Shown here piece by piece: positions 13,422 to 22,504 of a stretch of DNA of 35,382 nt. The DNA is from a virus. The notes below the pieces were generated by a model. That model was not told the origin of the DNA, did no database searches, and saw only the letters and a list, made by a program, of their open reading frames with translations. Where the stretch lies: the IMG/VR virus record IMGVR_UViG_3300025128_000157, positions 1-35,382 of that record. The stretch is one strand, 5' to 3'. The position numbers and the translations under genes are program-made. Position 1 is the stretch's first letter. Each line of letters opens with the position of its first letter.

Positions 13422-14852
13422 ATGAACTATAAATTTAAAACAAAGCCATACAAGCATCAAATGACTGCTTTAGAAAAGTCATGGAACAAAGAAACTTATG
13501 CGTATTTTATGGAAATGGGTACGGGTAAAACAAAAGTATTAATAGATAATATGTCCATGCTTTACGATAAAGGTAAAGTAGATGGCGCATTAATTGTAGC
13601 ACCTAAAGGTGTTGTTGGTACTTGGTATAGCAACGAATTACCTACACATTTACCAAGTCATATAGAAAATGTGACTGTATTGTGGCAGCCAAATATAAAC
13701 AAAAAACAACAACAAAAACTAGAAACTTTGTTTGAAGTAGAAACAGCTTTACATATTTTAATTATGAATGTTGAAGCTTTTAGCACAGAAAAAGGTAAAA
13801 AATTTGCAGAAAAATTTTTACGATCACACAATACATTAATGGCCATTGACGAGTCTACTACAATAAAAAATCCTAGTGCTAAACGTACAAAAAATATTGT
13901 GGCTTTAGCAAAACAAGCTAAATACAGACGTATTATGACAGGTTCTCCTGTTACCAAAAATCCATTAGATTTGTATAGTCAATGTGAGTTTTTAGATTCT
14001 TATCTTTTAGATTTTTCTTCTTATTATGCATTTAGAAATAGGTATGCAGAAATGAAAACTATGCATGCACATGGTAGGTCTATACAAGTGGTAGATAAGT
14101 TTAGACATTTAGATGAATTGTCTGACACTCTTAAAAATTTTTCTTATCGTGTATTAAAAGAAGACTGTTTAGATTTACCAGACAAAATATTTATTAAACG
14201 TCAAATACAGTTAACACCTGATCAATTTAAATTGTATGAACAAATGAAAAAACAAGCTTTAGCAATACTACAAGGTAAAGTATCTAGTACAAAAAATTCA
14301 TTAACTCAATTAATGAGATTACAACAAATAACTTGTGGTCATTTTACAGATGATAATGGCACTACACAAGCTATTAAAAACAACAGAGTTGACGAACTAA
14401 TGAATGCGTTAGAAGAAATTGAAGGTAAAGCTATTATTTGGGCCCATTATCAATATGATATTAATAAAATTATAGAGGCTATTAATAATGAATATGGTCC
14501 AGGATCTTTTGTTGACTATTATGGACTTACACCAAAAGAAGACAGACAAAACAATATTAAGCGTTTTCAAGAGGACCCTAAGTGTCGATTTTTTATTGGA
14601 ACGCCCTCTACGGGCGGCTATGGCATAACTTTGACGGCTGCAAACACCGTAATTTACTATTCTAATGGATATGACCTAGAAAAACGTTTACAATCAGAAG
14701 ATAGAGCACATCGTGTTGGACAAAAAAAACCTGTAACTTATGTAGATATAAATGCTGAAGACACTGTTGATGAAAAAATAGTTAAAGCATTAAGAAAAAA
14801 AATAAATATAGCTTCTGAAGTATTGGGCGAACAACTTAAATCATGGATTTAG
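13422..14852 (+). CDS. SNF2-like superfamily 2 helicase/translocase
   Basis: The 476-residue protein has the SF2/SNF2 core: Q-like region KPYKHQMTALE, Walker A MGTGKTK (32-38), motif II DEST (143-146), TGSP (173-176), GTPSTGGYGITLTAA (393-407) and QSEDRAHRVGQ (424-434). The DEST and RAHRxGQ forms are typical of SNF2-family dsDNA translocases rather than DEAD-box RNA helicases. It could clear proteins from DNA or help in recombination or replication. It is one of two plus-strand genes and converges on the endolysin gene with a 30-nt gap. Confidence 0.9.
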   Translation: MNYKFKTKPYKHQMTALEKSWNKETYAYFMEMGTGKTKVLIDNMSMLYDKGKVDGALIVAPKGVVGTWYSNELPTHLPSHIENVTVLWQPNINKKQQQKLETLFEVETALHILIMNVEAFSTEKGKKFAEKFLRSHNTLMAIDESTTIKNPSAKRTKNIVALAKQAKYRRIMTGSPVTKNPLDLYSQCEFLDSYLLDFSSYYAFRNRYAEMKTMHAHGRSIQVVDKFRHLDELSDTLKNFSYRVLKEDCLDLPDKIFIKRQIQLTPDQFKLYEQMKKQALAILQGKVSSTKNSLTQLMRLQQITCGHFTDDNGTTQAIKNNRVDELMNALEEIEGKAIIWAHYQYDINKIIEAINNEYGPGSFVDYYGLTPKEDRQNNIKRFQEDPKCRFFIGTPSTGGYGITLTAANTVIYYSNGYDLEKRLQSEDRAHRVGQKKPVTYVDINAEDTVDEKIVKALRKKINIASEVLGEQLKSWI

Positions 14853-14862
14853 TAGGACTATA

Positions 14863-14884
14863 CGCGTAGCGCGCGCAAATTTTT
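14863..14884 (+). terminator. Possible terminator of the SNF2-like helicase
   Basis: The 30-nt convergent gap contains CGCG-TAG-CGCG (14863-14873), unusually G+C-rich for this genome, followed by CGCAAA and a run of T (14880-14884). The stem is only 4 bp, so efficiency is doubtful. No U-tract exists for the opposite direction, so it would act mainly on rightward transcripts. Confidence 0.45.
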
Positions 14885-15368
14885 AACCTACGACTTTGCC
14901 GTCTTTCCATTCCATATCTGGAAGACCTTCAGTGTATTTTTTCCCGTCGAAAGTAAGAACTTGTTTTCTATTTGAATCTGATTCGTGATAAGATATGTGG
15001 ACCCATCCACCTGCGGGGTCGTCTTTATCGTAGTACTCCATAATCAATTGATCAAAGTCCACGTTATTTTGTAGCCAGTAAGCTGTCTTAATGTTGGGCA
15101 CGCCAAAGATTTCTAGGTCGACCGCCTGGCCCTTCGCGTGCTGCGAAGTCTTTTTGCTGCCGATCGCTTCACATAACGCTTCACTCCGGTAGCCGCTGGT
15201 TATGGTCACAGGTTTGTCTGCCCATGCACGTAAAGGTTCAAGCACCTCATAACATAGGTCACCTAAACTTTTAATTTCACCTGATCCTGGTGTGTTATCA
15301 ATTCCCCTACGTTGAGCAGTCATTGATTTGGTCATTTCTTTTAAACTAAAGTGTTTTGAAAGTTGCAT
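14883..15368 (-). CDS. M15-type peptidase endolysin
   Basis: A 161-residue zinc D-Ala-D-Ala or L-Ala-D-Glu type peptidase. It shows SGYRS (58-62), SQHAKGQAVD with ligands His77 and Asp84, and GWVHIS with His124, the three-ligand pattern of the M15 family. It would cut peptidoglycan cross-links at lysis. There is no signal peptide, so it needs the holin-like protein encoded just upstream. The ATG overlaps a 14-bp palindrome ATAAAAATTTTTAT and has no clear ribosome binding site. Confidence 0.9.
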   Translation of the reverse strand: MQLSKHFSLKEMTKSMTAQRRGIDNTPGSGEIKSLGDLCYEVLEPLRAWADKPVTITSGYRSEALCEAIGSKKTSQHAKGQAVDLEIFGVPNIKTAYWLQNNVDFDQLIMEYYDKDDPAGGWVHISYHESDSNRKQVLTFDGKKYTEGLPDMEWKDGKVVG

Positions 15369-15376
15369 AAAAATTT

Positions 15377-15571
15377 TTATTGAGTGTTTGTTATTAACAT
15401 AAAAATCATATTAGCCATACCCATAATTAACATACCGGCAGATACTAATACAATTTTTTCTAATCTACTTATTTGATTTTCTATTTTATTAATTTTGTCA
15501 TGAGTTTGTTTTTGCATTATTCTGCAAAGTTTTTCATGTTCCTCTATTTTTTGTAACGCATTTTTAGCCAT
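15377..15571 (-). CDS. Holin-like membrane protein
   Basis: A 64-residue protein with a charged helical N-terminus (about 38 residues with heptads, KINKIENQISRLEKI) and one C-terminal membrane segment (VLVSAGMLIMGMANMIFMLI, 41-60). The size, the topology and its position directly before the endolysin fit a small holin or haemolysin-XhlA-like protein. It overlaps the giant virion gene by 1 nt in a TAATG junction and has AGGAG upstream. Confidence 0.7.
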   Translation of the reverse strand: MAKNALQKIEEHEKLCRIMQKQTHDKINKIENQISRLEKIVLVSAGMLIMGMANMIFMLITNTQ

Positions 15572-18500
15572 TAAGTTCTCCTAGCAATTTCTTGCTCCAT
15601 TGGTGATAGTAGTGCACTCTCCGTGCTTGTCAAGTCTGTTGTTGGATTAATTATAGTTTCGATTCCTGTTGACATGCTTGCCAAAGTAGTATTGTCAAGG
15701 TCTGGTAACGTCATTGACGCAGGTAATTGTGATGATTTTTGTTTTAATTCAAATTCTTTTTTCTTTTGTTTAATTTCTTCTTTAATATTTTTGTCATATT
15801 CTTTTTGTTCGTCTTTTAAATCACGATAATCAATATTTAATTTTCTTTTTTCTTGTATTTTAAATTTAAAAGGTTGTCTTAAATATTTTTCTCTTTCTGC
15901 ATCACTTAAACCTAATGGTATATTATCATATTTATTTTTAATATCTTTTAATGCATCTCTGTCAACCACATCGTTTGCATTATAAAATGTTTTAAGAGTT
16001 CTATTTAAATTATTTACAGCAGAAGCTAATCCGCCTTTTTTATTTTTTAATGTGTTAATATATCCTTCTGCATTATACAATCCTAACATTAAAGCAGATA
16101 AATCTTGTTTTGACACTGCTCTTCTTGCTTTAATAATGTCTTTAATTTCTTTTTCACTAAAATTTAATATTCTTAAATTTTTAACGTCTTTATATAAATT
16201 AGACATAACACGATAATTGTTAGATTGTAAATTTTCAAATTCATTTGCAATTGTAAATGGTTTGTTACCAGCTGCTATTGCTTCAATATCTTTTTGTAAA
16301 TTACCTGCATTAACAATATCTAACGTCCATGCATTTCTTGCTCTTAAAATTTCCCCAGCATATTGACCCATTTTAAATCTCATAGCTTGTGCAGGGTCTT
16401 GTTTTCTTACACCAAAACCAGTTAAATTTTTTACAACTTCATCAAATAAATCGTATTGTTGTGCAGATTTTGTAAGGTCTTTACCAATAGCCATCATAAT
16501 TCTTTCAGCACTTACAAGTGTTGTTGGTCCAAGTTTCTTGTATGAATGGTACATCATTTTATTAATCCAATCAGGATCGTTTTTTATATCTGCAATTTGA
16601 CCACCAGATTTAGTTCTCATAATACCGTTTCTATCTGGTATTAATTCTGCCATTGTTTCTGCCATAATTGATGGACTTAAAAAAGTTGATAGTGAAGATT
16701 CAATACTAGATGCTACTGTTTTAACCATTAAATCTAATGTGTTTTGATCTGCATTTTTTCCTTCAGCAAGTGTTTGCATAGCTGCTTTAAATGGTTCAAG
16801 TAATGGTGCATAAGGAATTAATGTTCCAAGATCATTTGCTTTCCAAGAGTGATCTTTATTTTGTTTACTAATAGGCACCATATCTTTTGCTTTTTCATAA
16901 TCAGCTGCAAAACTATCCTTGTATGCTTGGTACATTTCGTCTGTTATACCTGTAACTGTTTTAGCTGTATCTAACACAACAGCTGGTGCAACAAATACTG
17001 TTGTGCCAAAACCTATAAGTTTTCTAGCACCTATTTGCCTAACGTAAGGGTTATTAGACCTTAACATTCTTTGTCCTCTTCTAAATATTTGAAAAGAATT
17101 ACGATACATTTCTGATTGAAAGGCAACGAAATTACCTAATAAAGGAAATTTACGTACGTTTTGTACAAACGTTGGAATCATAGAATAGTTTGGATAAGTA
17201 TTTTTTACATCTAATCCTGCAGCTTCACTTATTGCATCTGACAAAGTTTTTTTAGTACCATCTGGTTTAATAGGTCTAAATTCATAACCTTCAACTAATC
17301 TAAAATAATCTTTAACGTCGTCCATGTTTTTAAACGCAGGAAGTAATTGTGATTTACTAAATTGAAAACCATAAAACTTCCATAAGTTATCTCCCATTTG
17401 ATAACCTTCAATAGTTTTAGTAACTGCTCTTCCAAGCATTCCTTTTTTAGTAAATAATTTTTCAAAAAGTTGATCAGAGGTTCTACCACTAAATACAGTT
17501 TTACCGCCTATAACACCAGAACCCATAAGTTCAGGTATAATTTGTTCTAATTCTTGAGCAACTGTAGATGAATCTAATGCACCGTTATCCATTGCTTCTT
17601 TTAATTTTTTTCTTAACTCTTGAGGACTTCTTGTTTTACCAAGTAAATCATCAGTAAACATTCTAAAATTATCCATGACACTAGCGCCAACACCAATGTG
17701 TCCATTTGCAGTTGCAAACATAGCAGCTGTTGTAATATTACGCATTTGTGTCTGTAAACTTAATACAGTTTTATTCATTTGTACTGCTGCTTTCATAGCT
17801 AACATAGATTTCATCATTGGTAATTTTAATAATGTATCCATCATTAGTGTAGTATCTGACATAGCTTTAGAAATTTCTGGTAATGTTTTCATCATTGTGC
17901 CGTCTTTATTTTTAAACAAACTTTGCATATCTATGTGATAACCTGGTTTAATTTTTACAGGAACTAAACCTCTAGGGTTTACAACATTATTTTTTGCAAT
18001 AAACTGTCCGTATTCTAAATCGTTTTTAAAAAATAAATTACCATTACCAAAGTTAGCCATTTCTTTGTATGACTTATAAGAATTTGCAACGTGTGCATTT
18101 TCTACAATTGTATCTAATATAATTTTTTTAGGATCTTTAGTTGCACCTAATAGATCTGCTATTTCATCAGGTAATAATCTTTCATTAGAATAAAATTTTT
18201 TAAATGTATTTTTAGGAACAAAACCTTCAGCAAAATTTACAATTGCTTTTAATCTTTGATTAGCAGTTGTTGCCTCACTTCTACCAATAGTCATTATATT
18301 TTCTACAGCAAGTCTTGCTTGAATGTTTAATTGTTTTTTATTCATATTTTTATAATCAGGCATTTCTTTCATAAGTCTTGCAAAATAATTTACTGCTTTA
18401 TCATACACTGGTTTTGCTGCTGTAAATTTAGAATTTTTAAATATTTCATAACTTGTGTGTAGATATTTACCCATGTTTTTAATAAGATCTTCTTTAACAT

Positions 18501-20130
18501 TAGAGTCTTTTAAAATAGGTTGTAACACTTTCATTTGGTCATCAATTAAATCTCTAATAATAAACGCTGAATCTTGTAATGGATTAGGTAAAGAATTTAA
18601 TTTTACCTCACCTCTCATATATTTTAAAACATCATTCCAATGTTTTAACGCGCCGGCTGCAGTTTCACTGCCCATAAAAATATCACTAAAACCAACTTTA
18701 GCCATTTTATACATTTCTCTGTCTAAATCTTTTGCAAATATATCAAATTCTTTTTTAACAGATCTATTTAATTGATCTATTTTTTTTAATTCTGATGATG
18801 CTTGTGGTCCAAATTTACCACCAGACATTATTTTAGATAACGTACTTTCTAATGCACTTCTAATAGAAGGCATTACACTAGACATACCACTGTAATCTCT
18901 TGCTGAAGAAAATTTCCATAAACTAAAATCTGGTATACCTGCTTTTTCTAACCCCGCATCAATAGCTTTATTTGTTTTTTGTAATGCTGTCATTACCGGT
19001 TTACTGCCAACAACTTTACTAGCGCCAGTTAACACTGGTCCAACGGCATTGTTTAATATAACACTTGTACCTGTTGCACCAAATTTTAATGTAGGTCCAA
19101 CTAATTTTAATGCACCCATAAAAGTTGCACCTTCTATACCAAACTTTAATTTGTTTCTAAGTATTGCAGCAGCTTTTTCTTTACCATCTAATCCTTCTAA
19201 AGATTCTGGTTCTGTTGCAAGCATTGACTGCTGTAACCAATTACCACCTTCTGCTTCTGTTTTACCAAATATGCCACCAAGTGTTTCTTGTCCGGATGCA
19301 GAAACAATTGCATCACTAACACCAACAGGCAACGCCCAATAGCCACCAAATTTAGCAGCGTTAGTTACACCTTTACCAACACTAGATGTAGCTGCCGCGC
19401 TTTTTAATGCTTTTTCTGCTAACTTTGTTTTAGTTGCTTTACCTAATACTTTTTTTACAATTTTTTGTGCAATACCAACAGGTGTACCATACTGTGTTAG
19501 TAGTGATACAAACTGTGCGTAGGCAGGTTCAGGTCTTTCTAATAACTCTGATAAATCTACTTGCGGTAATACTTCTTCTACTGTTTTTAAATAATTTGTA
19601 TCTAAATATAAATCAGATAATGATGCAAGAAGTTCACTTGTACCACGTGCCGTTTGATATAAACCATGACCAATACCTGCAGCAGTATCTACTGCTGTTG
19701 TATCTAATATAGCTTTTTTAAATTCTTTAGCTCCTTCTGATCCTTTGTTAAATTGTAAATCGTACGTTGCTTTACCAAGATACCTATAATCATTGTAACG
19801 CATCTTATCAAATTTATCGGTTGCAAATTCTTTAACATAATCTCTATTTTCTAATAAATTTGATGTGCCTTTTTCTTTTATATCTGCAATGTAATTATAA
19901 ACAGGAGTTGGATCGTTTCTAAATATACTAAGATAACGATCAATATCTAATTGTACTTCTTTAGGAAGTTCTTCTACAAAACTTAAATCAGCGTCTGATA
20001 ACACAGCGTTAGGTGTTTTTTTACTATCGTTATAATAATTATCACCACCTTCAGTTGCTTCGTAAATAGATTTATATAAATCTGTTTCTTGAAACTTATC
20101 TTTTAGTCTTGTAAATACGTTATCAGCCAT
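15571..20130 (-). CDS. Giant virion protein, probable internal/ejection protein
   Basis: The 1519-residue protein starts after a strong AAGGAGG ribosome binding site. It is mostly helical and polar with several alanine- and glycine-rich or hydrophobic segments, for example near residues 145-175 and a membrane-like stretch near 1035-1060. The C-terminus is Lys-rich coiled coil followed by a polar tail. Size, position before the lysis genes and lack of enzyme motifs fit internal core or ejection proteins of podoviruses such as T7 gp15/gp16. No lysozyme motif was seen. Homology is not established. Confidence 0.65.
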   Translation of the reverse strand: MADNVFTRLKDKFQETDLYKSIYEATEGGDNYYNDSKKTPNAVLSDADLSFVEELPKEVQLDIDRYLSIFRNDPTPVYNYIADIKEKGTSNLLENRDYVKEFATDKFDKMRYNDYRYLGKATYDLQFNKGSEGAKEFKKAILDTTAVDTAAGIGHGLYQTARGTSELLASLSDLYLDTNYLKTVEEVLPQVDLSELLERPEPAYAQFVSLLTQYGTPVGIAQKIVKKVLGKATKTKLAEKALKSAAATSSVGKGVTNAAKFGGYWALPVGVSDAIVSASGQETLGGIFGKTEAEGGNWLQQSMLATEPESLEGLDGKEKAAAILRNKLKFGIEGATFMGALKLVGPTLKFGATGTSVILNNAVGPVLTGASKVVGSKPVMTALQKTNKAIDAGLEKAGIPDFSLWKFSSARDYSGMSSVMPSIRSALESTLSKIMSGGKFGPQASSELKKIDQLNRSVKKEFDIFAKDLDREMYKMAKVGFSDIFMGSETAAGALKHWNDVLKYMRGEVKLNSLPNPLQDSAFIIRDLIDDQMKVLQPILKDSNVKEDLIKNMGKYLHTSYEIFKNSKFTAAKPVYDKAVNYFARLMKEMPDYKNMNKKQLNIQARLAVENIMTIGRSEATTANQRLKAIVNFAEGFVPKNTFKKFYSNERLLPDEIADLLGATKDPKKIILDTIVENAHVANSYKSYKEMANFGNGNLFFKNDLEYGQFIAKNNVVNPRGLVPVKIKPGYHIDMQSLFKNKDGTMMKTLPEISKAMSDTTLMMDTLLKLPMMKSMLAMKAAVQMNKTVLSLQTQMRNITTAAMFATANGHIGVGASVMDNFRMFTDDLLGKTRSPQELRKKLKEAMDNGALDSSTVAQELEQIIPELMGSGVIGGKTVFSGRTSDQLFEKLFTKKGMLGRAVTKTIEGYQMGDNLWKFYGFQFSKSQLLPAFKNMDDVKDYFRLVEGYEFRPIKPDGTKKTLSDAISEAAGLDVKNTYPNYSMIPTFVQNVRKFPLLGNFVAFQSEMYRNSFQIFRRGQRMLRSNNPYVRQIGARKLIGFGTTVFVAPAVVLDTAKTVTGITDEMYQAYKDSFAADYEKAKDMVPISKQNKDHSWKANDLGTLIPYAPLLEPFKAAMQTLAEGKNADQNTLDLMVKTVASSIESSLSTFLSPSIMAETMAELIPDRNGIMRTKSGGQIADIKNDPDWINKMMYHSYKKLGPTTLVSAERIMMAIGKDLTKSAQQYDLFDEVVKNLTGFGVRKQDPAQAMRFKMGQYAGEILRARNAWTLDIVNAGNLQKDIEAIAAGNKPFTIANEFENLQSNNYRVMSNLYKDVKNLRILNFSEKEIKDIIKARRAVSKQDLSALMLGLYNAEGYINTLKNKKGGLASAVNNLNRTLKTFYNANDVVDRDALKDIKNKYDNIPLGLSDAEREKYLRQPFKFKIQEKRKLNIDYRDLKDEQKEYDKNIKEEIKQKKKEFELKQKSSQLPASMTLPDLDNTTLASMSTGIETIINPTTDLTSTESALLSPMEQEIARRT

Positions 20131-20138
20131 TTTCCTCC

Positions 20139-21119
20139 TTATCTAGAGGCCAAATCTACGACCAGCTGTACGTTATATTTTTGATTAAATAGATCAACAT
20201 CGTCTTGATCTTGTATGTTAGCAAAATCAGCAAAAGCTTTTTTGTTATATGCAATAAGAGATACTACCTCATCAGGTATTTCTTTAGGTAATCTTTGTCT
20301 TAAAATTGTAAATGGATCTTCACCTTGTGGTTGTGCCATAGTTTGTTGTGGTTGTGCCATAGTTTGTTGTGGCTGTCCCATGTCAAATCCACCACCCATT
20401 TGTTTATTAATTCTTCCACCATCTTTATATCCTTGAATAATTTTCATCATGGCTTCAATAGATTCTTCACTTAAATCAGGGTCATCACCTGTTGCTTTTC
20501 CAGTTGCAATTAAAGCATCTATTGCTTGTTGTCTTACAGTATCGCCAGATATAAATACTCTCATCTGTTGATTTAAATCACCTATTTGGCTTTTAATAGT
20601 TGAAATTTTTGCTGCATCTGTTTCTGGATCTAATCCAACAAGTTGTCCTCTTAATGCATTAATTTGTTTTTGAATTTCTTGAACAGCAGCTTGAGATTTT
20701 AATCTTGTAGAAAATGAGCCACCTTTAGGTTTTAACAATGTTGCCATTGTAGTTGCTTCTTTTAAATCTAATGCATCTATTTGTGTATCTAATTTATTTT
20801 TAGATACCATACCACTTCCTACAGCTTTTAATACTGCAGGGTTACCAAACGCCATAGCAAGATCACCAAAATCCTGAACACCTTCTAATGCTCCTCCAGA
20901 TAATGCTTGATACACTGCTAGAGGTCCTAAAGCTGATTGTTGATTTTGTAGTCCTGTTCTTGTTTTTTCAAATGCTTCTGGAATAGCTTGTACAGCTTCA
21001 GTAAATGTACCAAATTTAAAATTTTGTCTTGGTGTGTCTAACCCAGATGTAATACCAGTGCCGGCAGACGTTGGTCCGCCTTTTCTAAACATTGGTCTTT
21101 TCATTACTTTGTAATCCAT
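20139..21119 (-). CDS. Virion-associated protein with GGRI motif
   Basis: A 326-residue protein with an N-terminal MKRPMFRKGG, helical middle and KDGGRINKQMGGG (232-244), followed by a duplicated PQQTMAQ. The last 60 residues form a compact helical region. The GGRI motif recurs in the proteins encoded at 22504 and 24690. Position and overlap with the Gln-rich gene suggest a virion or assembly role. Confidence 0.6.
   Translation of the reverse strand: MDYKVMKRPMFRKGGPTSAGTGITSGLDTPRQNFKFGTFTEAVQAIPEAFEKTRTGLQNQQSALGPLAVYQALSGGALEGVQDFGDLAMAFGNPAVLKAVGSGMVSKNKLDTQIDALDLKEATTMATLLKPKGGSFSTRLKSQAAVQEIQKQINALRGQLVGLDPETDAAKISTIKSQIGDLNQQMRVFISGDTVRQQAIDALIATGKATGDDPDLSEESIEAMMKIIQGYKDGGRINKQMGGGFDMGQPQQTMAQPQQTMAQPQGEDPFTILRQRLPKEIPDEVVSLIAYNKKAFADFANIQDQDDVDLFNQKYNVQLVVDLASR
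20329..20370. repeat. 21-bp tandem repeat (two units)
   Basis: Two identical 21-bp units (20329-20349 and 20350-20370) encode the repeated PQQTMAQ heptapeptide just after the GGRI motif; a degenerate third unit follows. This looks like recent slippage duplication inside a linker. Confidence 0.75.
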
Positions 21120-22504
21120 TAACCTAACCCAAATAGTTTACCTAAACCAAATGCACCAATACCTGATTGTATTGCGCTACCAAAAGGACTTGGAGCTGCT
21201 GCTGATGGTCCAGTTTGTGTTTGAACAGAACCTAGTCCACCCATGACACCTGTTAATCCTTGACCAAATCTGTCTAGTCTTTGTAGAGGTTCCATCTGTC
21301 TCATTTGTTCTGCTTGTCTTGCAGCGTCTTCTACTGCTTGTCTGTATTGTAAATCTCCACCTGATAATCCTTGACCAATTGCAAGTTGTTGACCTGCTAA
21401 TGCTGGTTGTAGTTGTGCAAGATTACCATAGTATTGACCTAAACCTAATTGTTGTTGTGCAAGTTGTTGTTCTGCAGTTCCTAAACCTAAACCAGTTCCA
21501 GCTAATTGTTGTTGTGCTGCTGCTAACTGTTGTCTTTGACTGCCTAGTCCTGCTTGTTGACTGGCTAGTGTTGAAGTTGCTGTTCCTAAACCTAACTGTT
21601 GTCCAGCAAGTCCTGCTTGTGAGCTAGCTAATTGTTGTTGTGCACCAGATAAACCTAATTGATTTGCAAGATCTTGTTGTCTTGCAGCTTCTGCTTGACC
21701 AAAAGCTTGTTGATTTAATTGTGCATCTATTAAAGCTCTATCTCGCTGTCTTTGTGCATCAAACGATCCAAGTTGCACACCAAATCTACCTGAATCTAAA
21801 TTACCTACTGTGCCTAATCCTGCTTGTTGTGTAATAGCTGATCTTTGTGCTGCAGCTTGTGCATCATATTCATCTAAAGTTGCTTGTCTAACAGCTGCTT
21901 GATATGGACTTTCGTAAGCTTGTCTTTGAGCCGTGGTCATTGGTCCTGTTAATCCTGATGCTGCAGTCAAAGGTGCTGCTGCTCCTCCTAAAGTTGTTCC
22001 CGCTGCTCCTAATCCTGTTTGTGCTGCAGATATAAATGGTGATACACCACCTAATGTTGTTGCTGCTGTTCCAATATCTGTTCCAGCTTGTGTTAATAAG
22101 GGTTGAGCTAATCCTGCTGCTGTTGCAGCTCCTGTTAATTGACCTCTAACATTTCCTAAAGTTGTTCCTGCTGCTGTTGCTTGTGCTGCTGCTGGATCTA
22201 AAAATTGTTGAAAGCCACCAATACCCGTTGCACCTGTTGTGCCAGTAATTGCACCTGTTGTTGGGTCAAATGCTAAAGTTCCAAGCCCTGCTTGTGTTGC
22301 TGCTTGTTGTTGTGCTGCTTGTGCTAATGCATTTTGTTGTGCGACTCCTGGAGCAAAACCTTCTGCTCTTGTAACAGGTGTTGCGCCTAATGGTTTTAAT
22401 GCACCAGCGGCTGTTGTTTGACCAGTTAAAAGTTCTAAATATTTTTTTGCACCTTCTTCAAATATCGGTGCCGGTTGTGTTATATTAGTTATAGTTTCAG
22501 CCAT
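21119..22504 (-). CDS. Gln/Ala/Gly-rich repetitive virion protein
   Basis: The 461-residue protein is dominated by Ala, Gln, Gly, Leu and Thr. Its middle contains degenerate repeats of the type QQLAxxQQxLxGLG (about 270-370), and the C-terminus is Gly-rich. The composition suggests long Gln-rich helices or a fibrous element. It overlaps both neighbours by single bases (TAATG). It may be an internal virion or tail-assembly component; no family was recognised. Confidence 0.6.
   Translation of the reverse strand: MAETITNITQPAPIFEEGAKKYLELLTGQTTAAGALKPLGATPVTRAEGFAPGVAQQNALAQAAQQQAATQAGLGTLAFDPTTGAITGTTGATGIGGFQQFLDPAAAQATAAGTTLGNVRGQLTGAATAAGLAQPLLTQAGTDIGTAATTLGGVSPFISAAQTGLGAAGTTLGGAAAPLTAASGLTGPMTTAQRQAYESPYQAAVRQATLDEYDAQAAAQRSAITQQAGLGTVGNLDSGRFGVQLGSFDAQRQRDRALIDAQLNQQAFGQAEAARQQDLANQLGLSGAQQQLASSQAGLAGQQLGLGTATSTLASQQAGLGSQRQQLAAAQQQLAGTGLGLGTAEQQLAQQQLGLGQYYGNLAQLQPALAGQQLAIGQGLSGGDLQYRQAVEDAARQAEQMRQMEPLQRLDRFGQGLTGVMGGLGSVQTQTGPSAAAPSPFGSAIQSGIGAFGLGKLFGLG

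Noticed and set aside
21319-21834. Plus-strand Leu/Val-rich frames
   Set aside because: Produced by the antisense of Gln/Ala-rich repeats; composition is not that of a real membrane protein.
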